Part shown: positions 25,489 through 34,086 of the stretch, piece by piece | Layout: every line of letters starts with the position of its first letter | Numbering within the stretch: position 1 is the stretch's first letter | Source: an uncultured Clostridia bacterium | Lineage (GTDB): Bacteria; Bacillota; Clostridia; Christensenellales; DTU072 | DNA: 64,000 nt | Reading direction: 5' to 3' | NCBI GenBank assembly: GCA_934274515.1 | Contig: CAKQTC010000001.1 | Location: 173,499-237,498, forward strand | Program-made: the position numbers and the translations under genes | Notes under the pieces: model-generated | Seen by the model: only the letters and a program-made list of their open reading frames with translations | What the model was told of the DNA's origin: nothing | Databases searched by the model: none

Positions 25489-25740
25489 TTATTTTTTCTT
25501 GCTTACGGTTTTCTTCGCCGCGGGTTTCTTTTCCGCTACCGGTTTTTCCGCCGCAGGCTTTTTCTCCGCGGGTTTCTTATTCGCTTTGTTATAAGCCTTT
25601 GCGCAAGGGGTAACTTCGGTCTTTTCGCAAAAAGAACAATACTCGTACTCTCCGCACGTGTCCGCACCCTTTTCTTCGCTGTCAATCCACTTTTTTACGT
25701 CAAGTTTTTCTTGCAACTGCGCGTTAGTAAGTTTAGCCAT
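25489..25740 (-). CDS. Small four-cysteine protein with Lys/Pro/Ala tail
   Basis: The 83-residue product begins MAKLTNAQLQEKLDVKKW; the ATG has AAAGGAGG nine bases upstream, and a vegetative promoter and terminator frame it, so it is a discrete gene. Residues 29-46 hold four cysteines in the order C-x5-C-x2-C-x7-C (GADTCGEYEYC.SFC.EKTEVTPC), suitable for one zinc ion. Residues 54-83 are low complexity (repeats like KKPAAEKPVAEKKPA), resembling histone H1-like or HU tails that bind nucleic acid or polyanions. I know no family for it. A DNA- or RNA-associated role is an inference from the tail only. Confidence 0.8.
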   Translation of the reverse strand: MAKLTNAQLQEKLDVKKWIDSEEKGADTCGEYEYCSFCEKTEVTPCAKAYNKANKKPAEKKPAAEKPVAEKKPAAKKTVSKKK

Positions 25741-25779
25741 TTTTAAGTACCTCCTTTTGATTTTTTTTCTTATGCTATA

Positions 25780-25808
25780 ATTATACAAAAACCGATTTTT
25801 TTTGTAAA
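25780..25808 (-). promoter_or_regulatory. Promoter for the small Cys/Lys-rich gene
   Basis: Minus strand TTTACA, 17 bases, TATAAT, about 40 bases before the ATG at 25740. Confidence 0.8.
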
Positions 25809-25936
25809 GCGTTTTTTAATTTTTGTGTAAATATTTTGATTTACTTATTTTTTACACCGCGCACAGGAGAAGTTTTTATTCCGGTTGCGGACGACGGAAC
25901 GAATATTATTCGGATAGAACAAACGGGTTAGTTTTA

Positions 25937-25965
25937 TTGACTTTGATGTAAAAAAATGATATATT
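25937..25965 (+). promoter_or_regulatory. Promoter for the exonuclease gene
   Basis: TTGACT, 17 bases, TATATT, 32 bases before the TTG start; the ribosome site AAAAGGAG follows at 25981-25988. Confidence 0.7.
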
Positions 25966-25996
25966 TGATGAGGTTTTCAAAAAAGGAGTTATTGAT

Positions 25997-27097
25997 TTGC
26001 AGTATTTGTTTTTCGACATAGAGGCGAGCGAAGGGCGCAGCATATGCAGTTTCGGTTATGTTTTGACCGACGAAACCTTTCGCGTCATTGCGAAGGAAGA
26101 CGTACTGATTAACCCCGAGGCTAGATTTTGCACGCAAGCGTGGAACAAGAAAAAGCGCGAAGAAGGCAAAGGCATTACTTTGGCGTATCCCGAAAAAACG
26201 TTCCGCAAAAGCCCGTCGTTCCCGAAAAGATACGAAAAAATCAAAACCTTGCTCGAACGCGACGACCAAACGATTATCGGATTTTCTCATTCAAACGACG
26301 TGAGGTATCTTTGCACGGCGTGCAAACGGTACAGATTGCCGTTTTTCAGTTATACCTTTTTCGATATTCAAGACGTGTATAGGGAGTTTAGTCACGTTCC
26401 CGACCAAATTTCGCTTGAAAAAATCATTGCGGAACTAGGCGTAAACATCGACGGATACACACTGCACAGAAGCGACGACGACGCGGAAATCTCGATGCTG
26501 GTGGCAAAAGCGATTTGCGACAAGTCTTCGCTGAGTCTAGGCGAACTGATAAAAAAATACTCGCGGTACGTAGGCGAAACGCGAGACGGCGAAATTAAGT
26601 ATAACGGCATAGACAGCGAGCGCGCAACGATAAAAAAAGCAAGAAACGCCTGCCGCGGCGTGGTCGCTAATTTTGCGAATAACATACGAATAACGTATAA
26701 GAAAGGTTATCCCCTTTGCGGTAAGACAATCTGTGCGGGCTCCGCGCTCGAAAAAGACGATTGGATATTCGCTCTTAAACTTATAAGTTGTCTTGCCGAA
26801 CAAGGCGCAAAATACGTAAGCAATATCCATAACGCGGATTACTACGTTATTTTCGGGGAAGACGAAGGCGAAAACGGCGACAGATTATCGTACATAAAAA
26901 AGAACCTACCCGGCAAAATCAAAATCATCGAAAAACAAGAACTTTATGCTATGATGAAAATGACTGAGGCGGATATATTCGGATTTTGTTCGCCCAAAAT
27001 CGATAAATTGAGCGCCCAAACAAGCAGATACGTGAACAAGATTTTGAAATCGGTTACCGTTGCGGACAAACCGCCCGTACCGAGAACGCATATATAA
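25997..27097 (+). CDS. DEDD-type 3'-5' exonuclease with BRCT-like C-terminal domain
   Basis: The 366-residue protein starts at a TTG eight bases after AAAAGGAG; no ATG fits. The exonuclease domain (about 1-185) has the first acidic pair in FFDIEASEG (Asp7, Glu9), the second in FSHSNDVRYL, and the third region LHRSDDDAEISML with His and Asp, so it is of the DEDDh kind related to DnaQ epsilon. Residues of about 235-340, with CGKTICAGSALEKDDW and the pattern of GAKYVSNIHNADYYVIFGE, resemble a BRCT fold as found behind DnaQ-like domains in Firmicutes. It may proofread or trim DNA ends. It stands alone, ending against a candidate small RNA on the other strand. Confidence 0.85.
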   Translation: MQYLFFDIEASEGRSICSFGYVLTDETFRVIAKEDVLINPEARFCTQAWNKKKREEGKGITLAYPEKTFRKSPSFPKRYEKIKTLLERDDQTIIGFSHSNDVRYLCTACKRYRLPFFSYTFFDIQDVYREFSHVPDQISLEKIIAELGVNIDGYTLHRSDDDAEISMLVAKAICDKSSLSLGELIKKYSRYVGETRDGEIKYNGIDSERATIKKARNACRGVVANFANNIRITYKKGYPLCGKTICAGSALEKDDWIFALKLISCLAEQGAKYVSNIHNADYYVIFGEDEGENGDRLSYIKKNLPGKIKIIEKQELYAMMKMTEADIFGFCSPKIDKLSAQTSRYVNKILKSVTVADKPPVPRTHI

Positions 27098-27172
27098 AAA
27101 AGGCTTCCCAAATAGGTACACCTCTACCGAGGAGTGCCTTTAACCGTTAATAGGAATATTCAGTTGTATCGC
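27096..27172 (-). ncRNA. Candidate small RNA (about 77 bases)
   Basis: A minus-strand promoter (27179-27207) is followed by a stretch without any reading frame and then by a stem AAAGGC (27136-27141)/GCCTTT (27099-27104) with a U run of six. Inside the stem is CCTC-GGTA-GAGG, a small tetraloop hairpin, extended by AC/GT after a mismatch. The 3' end overlaps the stop codon of the exonuclease gene from the other strand. I do not recognise the RNA family. Alternatively the stem only serves as a terminator of the exonuclease transcript, but the U run points to the minus strand. Confidence 0.5.
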
Positions 27173-27178
27173 AATTTC

Positions 27179-27207
27179 ATAATAGCACAACTGCGAAAAA
27201 AAAGCAA
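27179..27207 (-). promoter_or_regulatory. Orphan promoter for the candidate small RNA
   Basis: Minus strand TTGCTT, 17 bases, TATTAT, located between fbp and the exonuclease gene with no reading frame downstream. Confidence 0.55.
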
Positions 27208-27257
27208 TATACTTATCGAAAAAGGGACATAAAATAGTTTAATTCCGCCGCAAAACA

Positions 27258-27288
27258 AACGAACCGACGAAAAATTCGTCGGTTCGTT
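27258..27288 (-). terminator. Terminator of fbp
   Basis: A perfect 14-base stem AACGAACCGACGAA / TTCGTCGGTTCGTT with an AAA loop, followed on the minus strand by TTGTTTTG. It lies 38 bases after the fbp stop. Confidence 0.85.
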
Positions 27289-27325
27289 GCTCTTTAAGTT
27301 CGTTTTGTAATCTTTATATAAAGGT

Positions 27326-29230
27326 CTATATACCGGATTCCAACAAGGCTTTAAGGTCGTTGATTTTCCCCGACAATTCTCGGCCTTTGTCCGTATCCGC
27401 AACCGTCAGCCTACGTTTGGTGTGTTCAAACAGCGTTACGTTTGAATGAATATCCGAGCATTTTCTCACAGCCTCTTCTTTGGAACTGAACGGTTCGTGC
27501 GCGGAAAGGCGCAACCCGTACGAATTATAAATAAGAGTATACCCGGCAATTCCCGTTTTTGACTGATACGCGCGGCAAAAACCGCCGTCTATCACGAGAA
27601 GTTTTCCGTCGGCGCGAATCGGCGATTCCCCTTCTTTCGCCTTGACCGGGATATGCCCGTTGATTATATGCGTCTGCTCGCCGGTTACGCCGAAATCGTC
27701 AAGTATCTTTTCGCAAACGTCTTTCCGTAACGTAAAATCATAATACGCGTTCTTCTTTTCGATACCGTATTCTTTCGGCAAATAAACTCGTTCAAACGTG
27801 GCTATCTTGTCTCGCCCGAACAACGGTGAAATCGGCCCGCACCACAAATACCATAAATAGTCAAGGTCGTAGTCGTCCCTGTTCCCCGAAAATCTGTTTC
27901 CGTACGCTCTTCTCACTATCCGCTCGCACTCGTCAAAATACTCTTTCCCCGAATACGTTCCGCTTTTCAATTTTTGCTTAGCATAACTGCCGTCTTCGTT
28001 AAACGGCACGCAACCGTGATAAAGCAAATTCCCGTTGGCGACTTTATACAGTCCGCCGCACCGCATAATAAAATCTATGTGTTTTTGCAGTTTTTCATTT
28101 GACGTAAATGTGCGAATAAGGTGTTCTATAACTGCTCTTTCGGGTTCCGAAAGTTCGACGTTTGCATACGGCGCTTTGAAATCGTCGTCATAAAAGACCT
28201 TGCCGTCCGGGGCGGTATACGTTCCGTTTTTTCTGTCGATTTTTTCAAGTATTACCCTGTCTTCCATATGATAATCGGGGTTGCGCTTGATTATTTCGGC
28301 TTCGGTTTTTTGCATAATAAAGAAAATCGCTTTACGCATACGAGCGTAGTTTTTCCTTTCTCTATCCGACAAATCTTCGTTGTTCGGCGCAAATCGTTCG
28401 TCGAATTCGTAGTTTTTTCTGGCAAACTCTTCGAGCCGCCTTAGCGATATTCCGTACCCGTCTTCTATCGCCTCTACATTGCCTGCTTTTAACGCGATAT
28501 AAATTATATTCGCAATACAAGCAGGGTTTCCGAGCGCGGCGCCTATCCATTGAATATCGTGGTTTCCCCATTGAATATCAACGTTATCTCTGTTAATCAA
28601 TAAATCCAAAATATAATCGGGGTGTTCTCCTCTGTCGAAAATATCTCCGATGATATGCAGGTTTGCGACGGCAAGGCGTTTAATCGTCGCGCAAAGCGAT
28701 TCGATGAATGCGGGCGCACGTTTAAGGGATATAATATTTTTATACACGCCTTTACAAAAGTTTTCATAGTCAAACCCTTCGCGTTTTGCGTTGATGAGTT
28801 CGTTAATTATATATCTAAACTCGGGTTGAACGGCTTTAATTACCTTGCTTCGAGTGTACTTCGACGAAACGCGCAACAGAATATGGACGAGTTTTTCAAT
28901 ATAATACTCGTATTTTCCGTCGCTTACGTCTTTCCGTTCTTCCCATAACTCTATCGTTTCCCTAGGATAACTAATAAGCGACGCTATATGTGCGCACTCT
29001 TTTTCGCTAAGTTCTTCTTTATATAAAAGGTCTACTTTTTCCCTTATCACGCCCGAACACGTGTTAAGCAAATGGCAAAACGCCTCGTACTCGCCGTGGA
29101 TATCGCTTACAAAATGCTCCGTTCCTTTCGGCATACTGAGTATTGCCTGCAAATTAATAATTTCCGCCGCAACCGCCTCTTGCGTAGGATAATCTTTTTT
29201 CAATAGACTTAAATACTTGTTATCCACCAT
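27326..29230 (-). CDS. fbp: Fructose-1,6-bisphosphatase, class III
   Basis: This is the Firmicutes-specific gluconeogenic FBPase, which hydrolyses fructose-1,6-bisphosphate to fructose-6-phosphate. The 634-residue protein is of family length. Metallophosphatase motifs are FVSDIHGEYEAF near residue 41, GDIFDRGEHPDY near 193, QWGNHDIQWIGA near 220, and NGHIPVKAKEG and the C-terminal LLVIDGGFCRAYQ. It ends a likely three-gene unit with the DUF3267 protein (15-base gap) and the transglutaminase-like lipoprotein. The grouping looks chance rather than functional. Confidence 0.96.
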   Translation of the reverse strand: MVDNKYLSLLKKDYPTQEAVAAEIINLQAILSMPKGTEHFVSDIHGEYEAFCHLLNTCSGVIREKVDLLYKEELSEKECAHIASLISYPRETIELWEERKDVSDGKYEYYIEKLVHILLRVSSKYTRSKVIKAVQPEFRYIINELINAKREGFDYENFCKGVYKNIISLKRAPAFIESLCATIKRLAVANLHIIGDIFDRGEHPDYILDLLINRDNVDIQWGNHDIQWIGAALGNPACIANIIYIALKAGNVEAIEDGYGISLRRLEEFARKNYEFDERFAPNNEDLSDRERKNYARMRKAIFFIMQKTEAEIIKRNPDYHMEDRVILEKIDRKNGTYTAPDGKVFYDDDFKAPYANVELSEPERAVIEHLIRTFTSNEKLQKHIDFIMRCGGLYKVANGNLLYHGCVPFNEDGSYAKQKLKSGTYSGKEYFDECERIVRRAYGNRFSGNRDDYDLDYLWYLWCGPISPLFGRDKIATFERVYLPKEYGIEKKNAYYDFTLRKDVCEKILDDFGVTGEQTHIINGHIPVKAKEGESPIRADGKLLVIDGGFCRAYQSKTGIAGYTLIYNSYGLRLSAHEPFSSKEEAVRKCSDIHSNVTLFEHTKRRLTVADTDKGRELSGKINDLKALLESGI

Positions 29231-29245
29231 AAATCTTGCTCCCCG

Positions 29246-29974
29246 TTAAATTTTTTTCATAAACAAAGCAAGCAAAAACAGTCCCAGTACGGTAACCGCG
29301 ACAAACATCGCGATAAGCGCGATTTTTATACCGAGTTTCGTCCCTTCGACCGATTTGCTTTTCTCTATTATCTCTTTTTCTTTCTCGTCCGTCGTTTCTT
29401 CGAGTCCGCATGCAACGAGTTCTTCTTCCGTCATTAAAACGTAATACGCGGGCGCAGACGCGTGGTCAAGCAGTTCTCTTTTCGTATCTTTGTTCTTTAT
29501 CACTCCGATAAGCATCATCACGTCGCCGGTTCCCCCTGCAATAAGCATCGAAAACGCCGCTATCTCCATAAGCCCGCCCGTCGCAACGCATATCGCGTAC
29601 GGAATAATTCCCGTCACGATTATCGGTAAAACAAGCATTCCGCAATACGCTTTTCCGCTAAGCGGTTTTTTTACGTGACAAAACGCTATGCCTTCTTTAA
29701 GGTTAACCCCGAACGAAACGTCGCCTTTGCCGCACTTTCCGAATATGACTGCGCCAAGCCCGTGCAGAAGTTCGTGAATAATAACTCCGACGACCACTAG
29801 CCCGACCGATAATCCGACGTCGCCGGCAACGCGTCCCGTCACGATATACGGTGTTTTTGCACCGAATAAATTAACCGAAAATCCGAAAACGAGCATAACG
29901 AAAAACACCGCCGTGCCGATTACACCGAGTTTCCCGGCATCATAATACCGCAAAATTTTCTTCTTTTCGTCCAT
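29246..29974 (-). CDS. DUF3267-type membrane zincin
   Basis: The 242-residue membrane protein contains VIIHELLHGLGAVIFG (about residues 62-77), an HExxH zinc site inside a helix, plus the downstream cytosolic GVNLKEGIAFCHVKKPLS typical of DUF3267 proteins, which resemble site-2 proteases. Helices lie near 17-37, 52-75, 108-131, 135-157 and at the C-terminus (212-238). A soluble segment of about 165-210 is acidic. The substrate is unknown; site-2-like enzymes cut membrane-bound substrates such as anti-sigma factors. It lies 22 bases after the lipoprotein gene, so its target might be related, but that is inference. Confidence 0.85.
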   Translation of the reverse strand: MDEKKKILRYYDAGKLGVIGTAVFFVMLVFGFSVNLFGAKTPYIVTGRVAGDVGLSVGLVVVGVIIHELLHGLGAVIFGKCGKGDVSFGVNLKEGIAFCHVKKPLSGKAYCGMLVLPIIVTGIIPYAICVATGGLMEIAAFSMLIAGGTGDVMMLIGVIKNKDTKRELLDHASAPAYYVLMTEEELVACGLEETTDEKEKEIIEKSKSVEGTKLGIKIALIAMFVAVTVLGLFLLALFMKKI

Positions 29975-29996
29975 TATTTTAAGTCCGCTTTTCTCG

Positions 29997-32819
29997 TTAT
30001 TCCGCTGTTTCGGCTCCCATAAAAATACAAACTCCTATTTTTTCATCGTCTTGAACGTTGTATTTTATATAACTTAGCCGTTTGTTGATGTCGTCTAGGG
30101 TATACCCTACTTTCGTCAGAGCAGTCACAAACGCCTGCTCAAATCTGTTTTCGCTTGTTACAAGCAACGACATGTTCTTGTCCGTGCGGAAATCAATCAA
30201 AGTAGGTTTACCGTTCTTTATCTCTTCGTTTCTCATTAACGCGACTACCCATTCAAGGTCGCTCGCGTTCGTAACGTCAAAGTTATGCTCCGCCTCATTA
30301 TCGTAGTATGTTTTCGAATACACGTCAAAACTTTTTGACGCAACGTACTTCCCTTCCCATTCTTTGTCGTAAACGTAACCGTTTTTACTGATAAGAAAAT
30401 CGTCGCTTGCAAAAATAAACGCGTGGTTCATAATCTCGACGAACTTGCCTTCTTCGATTTTCAACAACGTGTTCGCAGAAGTGCAATCGACGGCGGTCCA
30501 TTCTTTTTTGCCGTCATTGTCAAGATCGATATAAACTTTATTCCACGCGTGCCTTACGCCGTTATGCGTTCCCGTAACTTGAACCGCCTTGATGCCTTCC
30601 ATCGCGCACAACGCGGAAAACGCTTTGCTTATACCGTCGCAAACCGCTATCTTATCGATTATCGCGCCTTCTATCCCGAAACATCTGCAATCGCCGACTT
30701 CTTCCCCGGCAATGAATTTATCGTATACGGCGTTGTCGTACGCAACGTACTTAACGAGCCATTCGCTTATCGCCATAATTTTTTCTCTATCGGTCATTCC
30801 GTCGGAAACGACTTGGCGAAGTACTTTTTTCATTTCGGTATATACTTTTTCCGCAATCGAACCCGCCTTAACGCTCGGTCTGTACCCGTTTTCGAGCGCA
30901 AAATAAATTTGTTCTCCGTTTTCCGCGCTTATCGCGGTTTTCACGTGTTCTATAGCAAAATCGTTAAACGCGGCGTTCCTTCCGCCTTTCTTCGCATATT
31001 CCACAAACGCAATCTGCTCGTACGTTCCCCCTTCGCTCACCTTGTTCGGCTCCGCGTTAAATTTGAACCGAATTTTAATTTCTTTTTCGTTGCGAGAAGA
31101 AAGAAGCGAGTACGATACCTTGTTTTTTCCCGCAGGCGTACTGTAAAAACCGTTTTCTTCGTTTCCGTTCAATCCGCTGACGGTAATCGCGGCGTTTTCT
31201 ATTCTATGGAAAATAAGATAATCGAGTAAATACGGATACTCTTCTTTGGTAACCGCGTACGCAGGTGCCTCTACCGTAACGTTCGGCTCGCTACCGTCGA
31301 ATTTAGGTATTGTATATTTTTCCGTCCCGACCGCGTCAAAATCTTTAATAACGGGATTTTTCAACATATAACGCGCGTAAAGCGTAACGTCGTCGGTTTT
31401 ACCCGTCAAAACGCTGACCGTATCGATATAGTTTTCATCAACGTACCATTTATCGAACTCGTATCCATCGGGCGCAATCGCATTTTTAAGTACGAAGTCG
31501 CTTTCGATATTGTACTTGTCGGGGTTGTCCGACGCGTTTTTGCCCGCTCCGAGTTTATAAATAAGGCGATAATTAATCGGTTTGAATCTTGCCGAAAGTT
31601 CTATGTCGTTACTAACGGGTGTGTCAAAGTCGTATTCTGCGCCACTCAGGCACCAAACGTCGAACTCGTATCCTTTTTCTATATCGCCGAGCGATACGCC
31701 GGTTGCGTCAACCGTTCCGCCGCGCGATACCATTTTTTCTCTCTTTATCTCGCCGTTTACCTTAAAGACGACTGTGACTTGGCTTTCATCGTATTGGCGG
31801 ATTTTTAATTCATAACTCTTAGTTGCGTCGCCCTCTTCCGCTTTTACGGTTACCGAAAACTCGTGTTCTTTTACTCCTGTATGCCCGGAATTTTCTTGCA
31901 ATGCGACAATACCGTTGCTTATTTGTCCGCTTTTTGCCGTAACCGTTATCGTGCTGCCGTCGCTAAAAATAAAGTAATTTCTTAAATCGATTTGGTGCGC
32001 CGTATGGTCGGTATATATTATAAAATCGCTTCCCGACTTTTCGCTTTTACCTTCGATTTCGTGCATTTCTGCGAGCAAACAACGATATTTTGCATATAGC
32101 GTGACGTGTCCTACAAGCCCTTTAACCGTGTCAAAGCGTTTTCCGTCTTCCGTAAACCAACCGTCGAACACATAGTTATCCTTGCTTGCTCCCACGAGCG
32201 CGGTTTCGTCTATTATCTTGTACGACGTAATCGGCTCGACTCCTTCCGAGAATTTACCGCCGTTACATTCATAACTTATCGAGTACGTCGCGTATTTCCA
32301 CTTGGCGTAAATCTCTACGTTTTCGGTTATCGCTTTGTTAGTATCGAATTTAGCGGTAAACTTATTGTCGAGGTACCAACCTTCAAACTCGTATCCTTGT
32401 TTGTCCGGGGCTTGTATGTCCGCTTTACCGCCGTATTCGACCTTAACGACGGTATCTTTTCCGCCCGTCGTGTCTACTATTTTTACGCTTAATATTTTTT
32501 TCGTAAATTTCGGATAAACGCTTATTTGTGCGTCGGCTTTTTCCCCTACTTTAATCGGTTTAACGAATTTATCGTCGAGATACCACCCTTCAAAATCGTA
32601 TCCTTCTTTCGTCGGTTCGACTTTCGGCAGCGTCAGCGTACCCGTTTTAACGTTGATAAAGTCTTCGGGTTTGTATCCGCCGTTCTCATAATATATGCTA
32701 ACCGTATACGTCTTTGTCGACGGCGTTTCGGTTTCGGGCGTAAACAAACTGCAAGCGCAAAGCGCGACAGCCAGTACCAGTGCGAGCGATATTACGGTAA
32801 ATATTTTTCTTAACTTCAT
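29997..32819 (-). CDS. Surface lipoprotein with InlB-type repeats and transglutaminase-like domain
   Basis: The 940-residue protein has a lipoprotein signal with lipobox LCAC (acylated Cys23). Five InlB/Flg_new type repeats follow (three at about 35-245, two at about 360-490), each with GYxFxGWYxD and a final LYAKY or VYPKF; these are common adhesion or spacer modules in gut Firmicutes. A transglutaminase-like core lies at about 665-785: Cys727 in AVCDGISKAF, His757 in RHAWNKV and Asp778 in AVDCTSAN form a complete triad. Such secreted domains act as cysteine proteases or cross-linkers on the cell surface or on host or dietary proteins. A polar domain of about 150 residues ends the protein. 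GGGAG precedes the ATG. Confidence 0.88.
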   Translation of the reverse strand: MKLRKIFTVISLALVLAVALCACSLFTPETETPSTKTYTVSIYYENGGYKPEDFINVKTGTLTLPKVEPTKEGYDFEGWYLDDKFVKPIKVGEKADAQISVYPKFTKKILSVKIVDTTGGKDTVVKVEYGGKADIQAPDKQGYEFEGWYLDNKFTAKFDTNKAITENVEIYAKWKYATYSISYECNGGKFSEGVEPITSYKIIDETALVGASKDNYVFDGWFTEDGKRFDTVKGLVGHVTLYAKYRCLLAEMHEIEGKSEKSGSDFIIYTDHTAHQIDLRNYFIFSDGSTITVTAKSGQISNGIVALQENSGHTGVKEHEFSVTVKAEEGDATKSYELKIRQYDESQVTVVFKVNGEIKREKMVSRGGTVDATGVSLGDIEKGYEFDVWCLSGAEYDFDTPVSNDIELSARFKPINYRLIYKLGAGKNASDNPDKYNIESDFVLKNAIAPDGYEFDKWYVDENYIDTVSVLTGKTDDVTLYARYMLKNPVIKDFDAVGTEKYTIPKFDGSEPNVTVEAPAYAVTKEEYPYLLDYLIFHRIENAAITVSGLNGNEENGFYSTPAGKNKVSYSLLSSRNEKEIKIRFKFNAEPNKVSEGGTYEQIAFVEYAKKGGRNAAFNDFAIEHVKTAISAENGEQIYFALENGYRPSVKAGSIAEKVYTEMKKVLRQVVSDGMTDREKIMAISEWLVKYVAYDNAVYDKFIAGEEVGDCRCFGIEGAIIDKIAVCDGISKAFSALCAMEGIKAVQVTGTHNGVRHAWNKVYIDLDNDGKKEWTAVDCTSANTLLKIEEGKFVEIMNHAFIFASDDFLISKNGYVYDKEWEGKYVASKSFDVYSKTYYDNEAEHNFDVTNASDLEWVVALMRNEEIKNGKPTLIDFRTDKNMSLLVTSENRFEQAFVTALTKVGYTLDDINKRLSYIKYNVQDDEKIGVCIFMGAETAE

Positions 32820-32903
32820 TTTTCTTAACTCCCGTTTCGTTCTTGTGCGTAAATTATGCGTTTTGCCTTGCTTTGTTCGTTTTTTTCACGAAAAAAGCAA
32901 AAA

Positions 32904-32945
32904 TCCGCTTGCATAAACGTATAATTCGTCCATATTGCAAGCGGA
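32904..32945 (-). terminator. Terminator after acpP and the membrane cluster
   Basis: Ten-base stem TCCGCTTGCA (32904-32913)/TGCAAGCGGA (32936-32945), 22-base loop, followed on the minus strand by TTTTTGCTTTTTT. Confidence 0.8.
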
Positions 32946-32967
32946 TAATCGTTTTTCATTTACTTTT

Positions 32968-33195
32968 TTATTGTTTTTTCTTTTCGATAAGACGTATCGC
33001 GTCGCCGACAGTTTTTATTTCTGCGATTTCGTCTTCGGTAAATCCTATTCCGAATGCTTTTTCCATCGCAATAAGCATTTGCACGATGTCAAGACTGTCC
33101 GCGCCTAAATCGTCGATAAACGTCGTTTCTTCCGTAACCGAACTCGCGTCGATGTACAGTTGGTTTGCTATTATTTTTTGTATTTGTTCAAACAT
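32968..33195 (-). CDS. acpP: Acyl carrier protein
   Basis: The 75-residue acidic protein is a canonical ACP: the phosphopantetheine serine sits in DDLGADSLDIVQML (Ser39 region). ACP carries acyl chains in fatty acid synthesis. It lies 16 bases downstream of the first of the four-helix membrane genes (33212) and before a terminator, so it is the last gene of that run, not part of a fab cluster. Whether it is the housekeeping ACP or a dedicated one cannot be told; no other fab gene is in the window. Confidence 0.95.
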   Translation of the reverse strand: MFEQIQKIIANQLYIDASSVTEETTFIDDLGADSLDIVQMLIAMEKAFGIGFTEDEIAEIKTVGDAIRLIEKKKQ

Positions 33196-33211
33196 TTTTT
33201 ATCCGCCTTTT

Positions 33212-34069
33212 TTATTTTATTACGTACGTTTGCTTGCTCGCAACGTAGTCCAAAACTTGTATTTTCTTGTTTATAAACAACGGCAATATCATCATTACCG
33301 CAAGTATCCCTGCTATAACGTACGCGCCCAGCCCGATTTCAAACTGTTCTTTCTTTACAAACATTATCACTATTTCCGCTACGGCAAGCAAAAATGCGAT
33401 AAGCGTCCATACGTTAAGTTTTCCGAGCGGTTTCATCTTGCCGAGTTTAACAAGCGCGTTTATCATTATGATTAAACAGAAAAGCATTATCACGGCATAC
33501 ATTATCGGCACGATTACCGAAAGCAGTACGCTCGTGTCGCCGGATATAAGTTGATTTACGGCGTCGGATTCGGTAAATAACCAAAGCAAACTCTTAATTA
33601 CCGTATATCCTTGTTTATATACTTCGAGCAAACACCCTACTACGATTGCCGCTACCGCAAACAACGCGATGAACGCGCTTATCCCTGCATACGCTTTGGG
33701 TTTGTAAACGGGTTCGGGCGCGGCGGTATGCTCCACCGGCGGACGGTAGTTCGGGTCGTACTGCACAAGCGGTTGGTTCTGTGTGGTATAAGGAACCATC
33801 GCTATCGGTTGCACGATAGGAGGAAGTTGTACTATGGACGACGGCGTCGGAATAGCGTTGTTCATATTCGCTCCGATAGGCGCAGGATTGTTGTAAGTAA
33901 CGGTTTCTTGCGCATAGTAATATTCGCCGTTCGCGCCCATACTCGGACTCGTCGGATCGGAACTCACTCCTGCCGGTGCTTCGCTCGCTTCTACGGGTAC
34001 CCATTTGCCGGATACGCCGTTAAGCGTACCGCTATGTATTTGATTATTTACTTCATAGGGATTAGCCAT
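33212..34069 (-). CDS. Four-helix membrane protein, QPxxxVPY cluster member 1
   Basis: The 285-residue protein is not a family I recognise. Residues 1-125 form a cytosolic, Pro/Asn/Tyr-rich tail with the shared cluster motif at 82-104: QLPPIVQPIAMVPY, then QNQPLVQY. Helices lie at about 128-150, 181-205, 219-238 and 245-266; the loop after helix 1 (EVYKQGYTVIKSLLWLF) is predicted outside. The end is short and cytosolic. The fourth-helix segment GLGAYVIAGILAVMMILPLF echoes GAGYALYAMLGLPIVTLIA in the paralogue at 38899. It is the last membrane gene of the run and 17 bases from the zinc-ribbon gene upstream. Confidence 0.85.
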   Translation of the reverse strand: MANPYEVNNQIHSGTLNGVSGKWVPVEASEAPAGVSSDPTSPSMGANGEYYYAQETVTYNNPAPIGANMNNAIPTPSSIVQLPPIVQPIAMVPYTTQNQPLVQYDPNYRPPVEHTAAPEPVYKPKAYAGISAFIALFAVAAIVVGCLLEVYKQGYTVIKSLLWLFTESDAVNQLISGDTSVLLSVIVPIMYAVIMLFCLIIMINALVKLGKMKPLGKLNVWTLIAFLLAVAEIVIMFVKKEQFEIGLGAYVIAGILAVMMILPLFINKKIQVLDYVASKQTYVIK

Positions 34070-34086
34070 AATATTCTCTCCTGATT

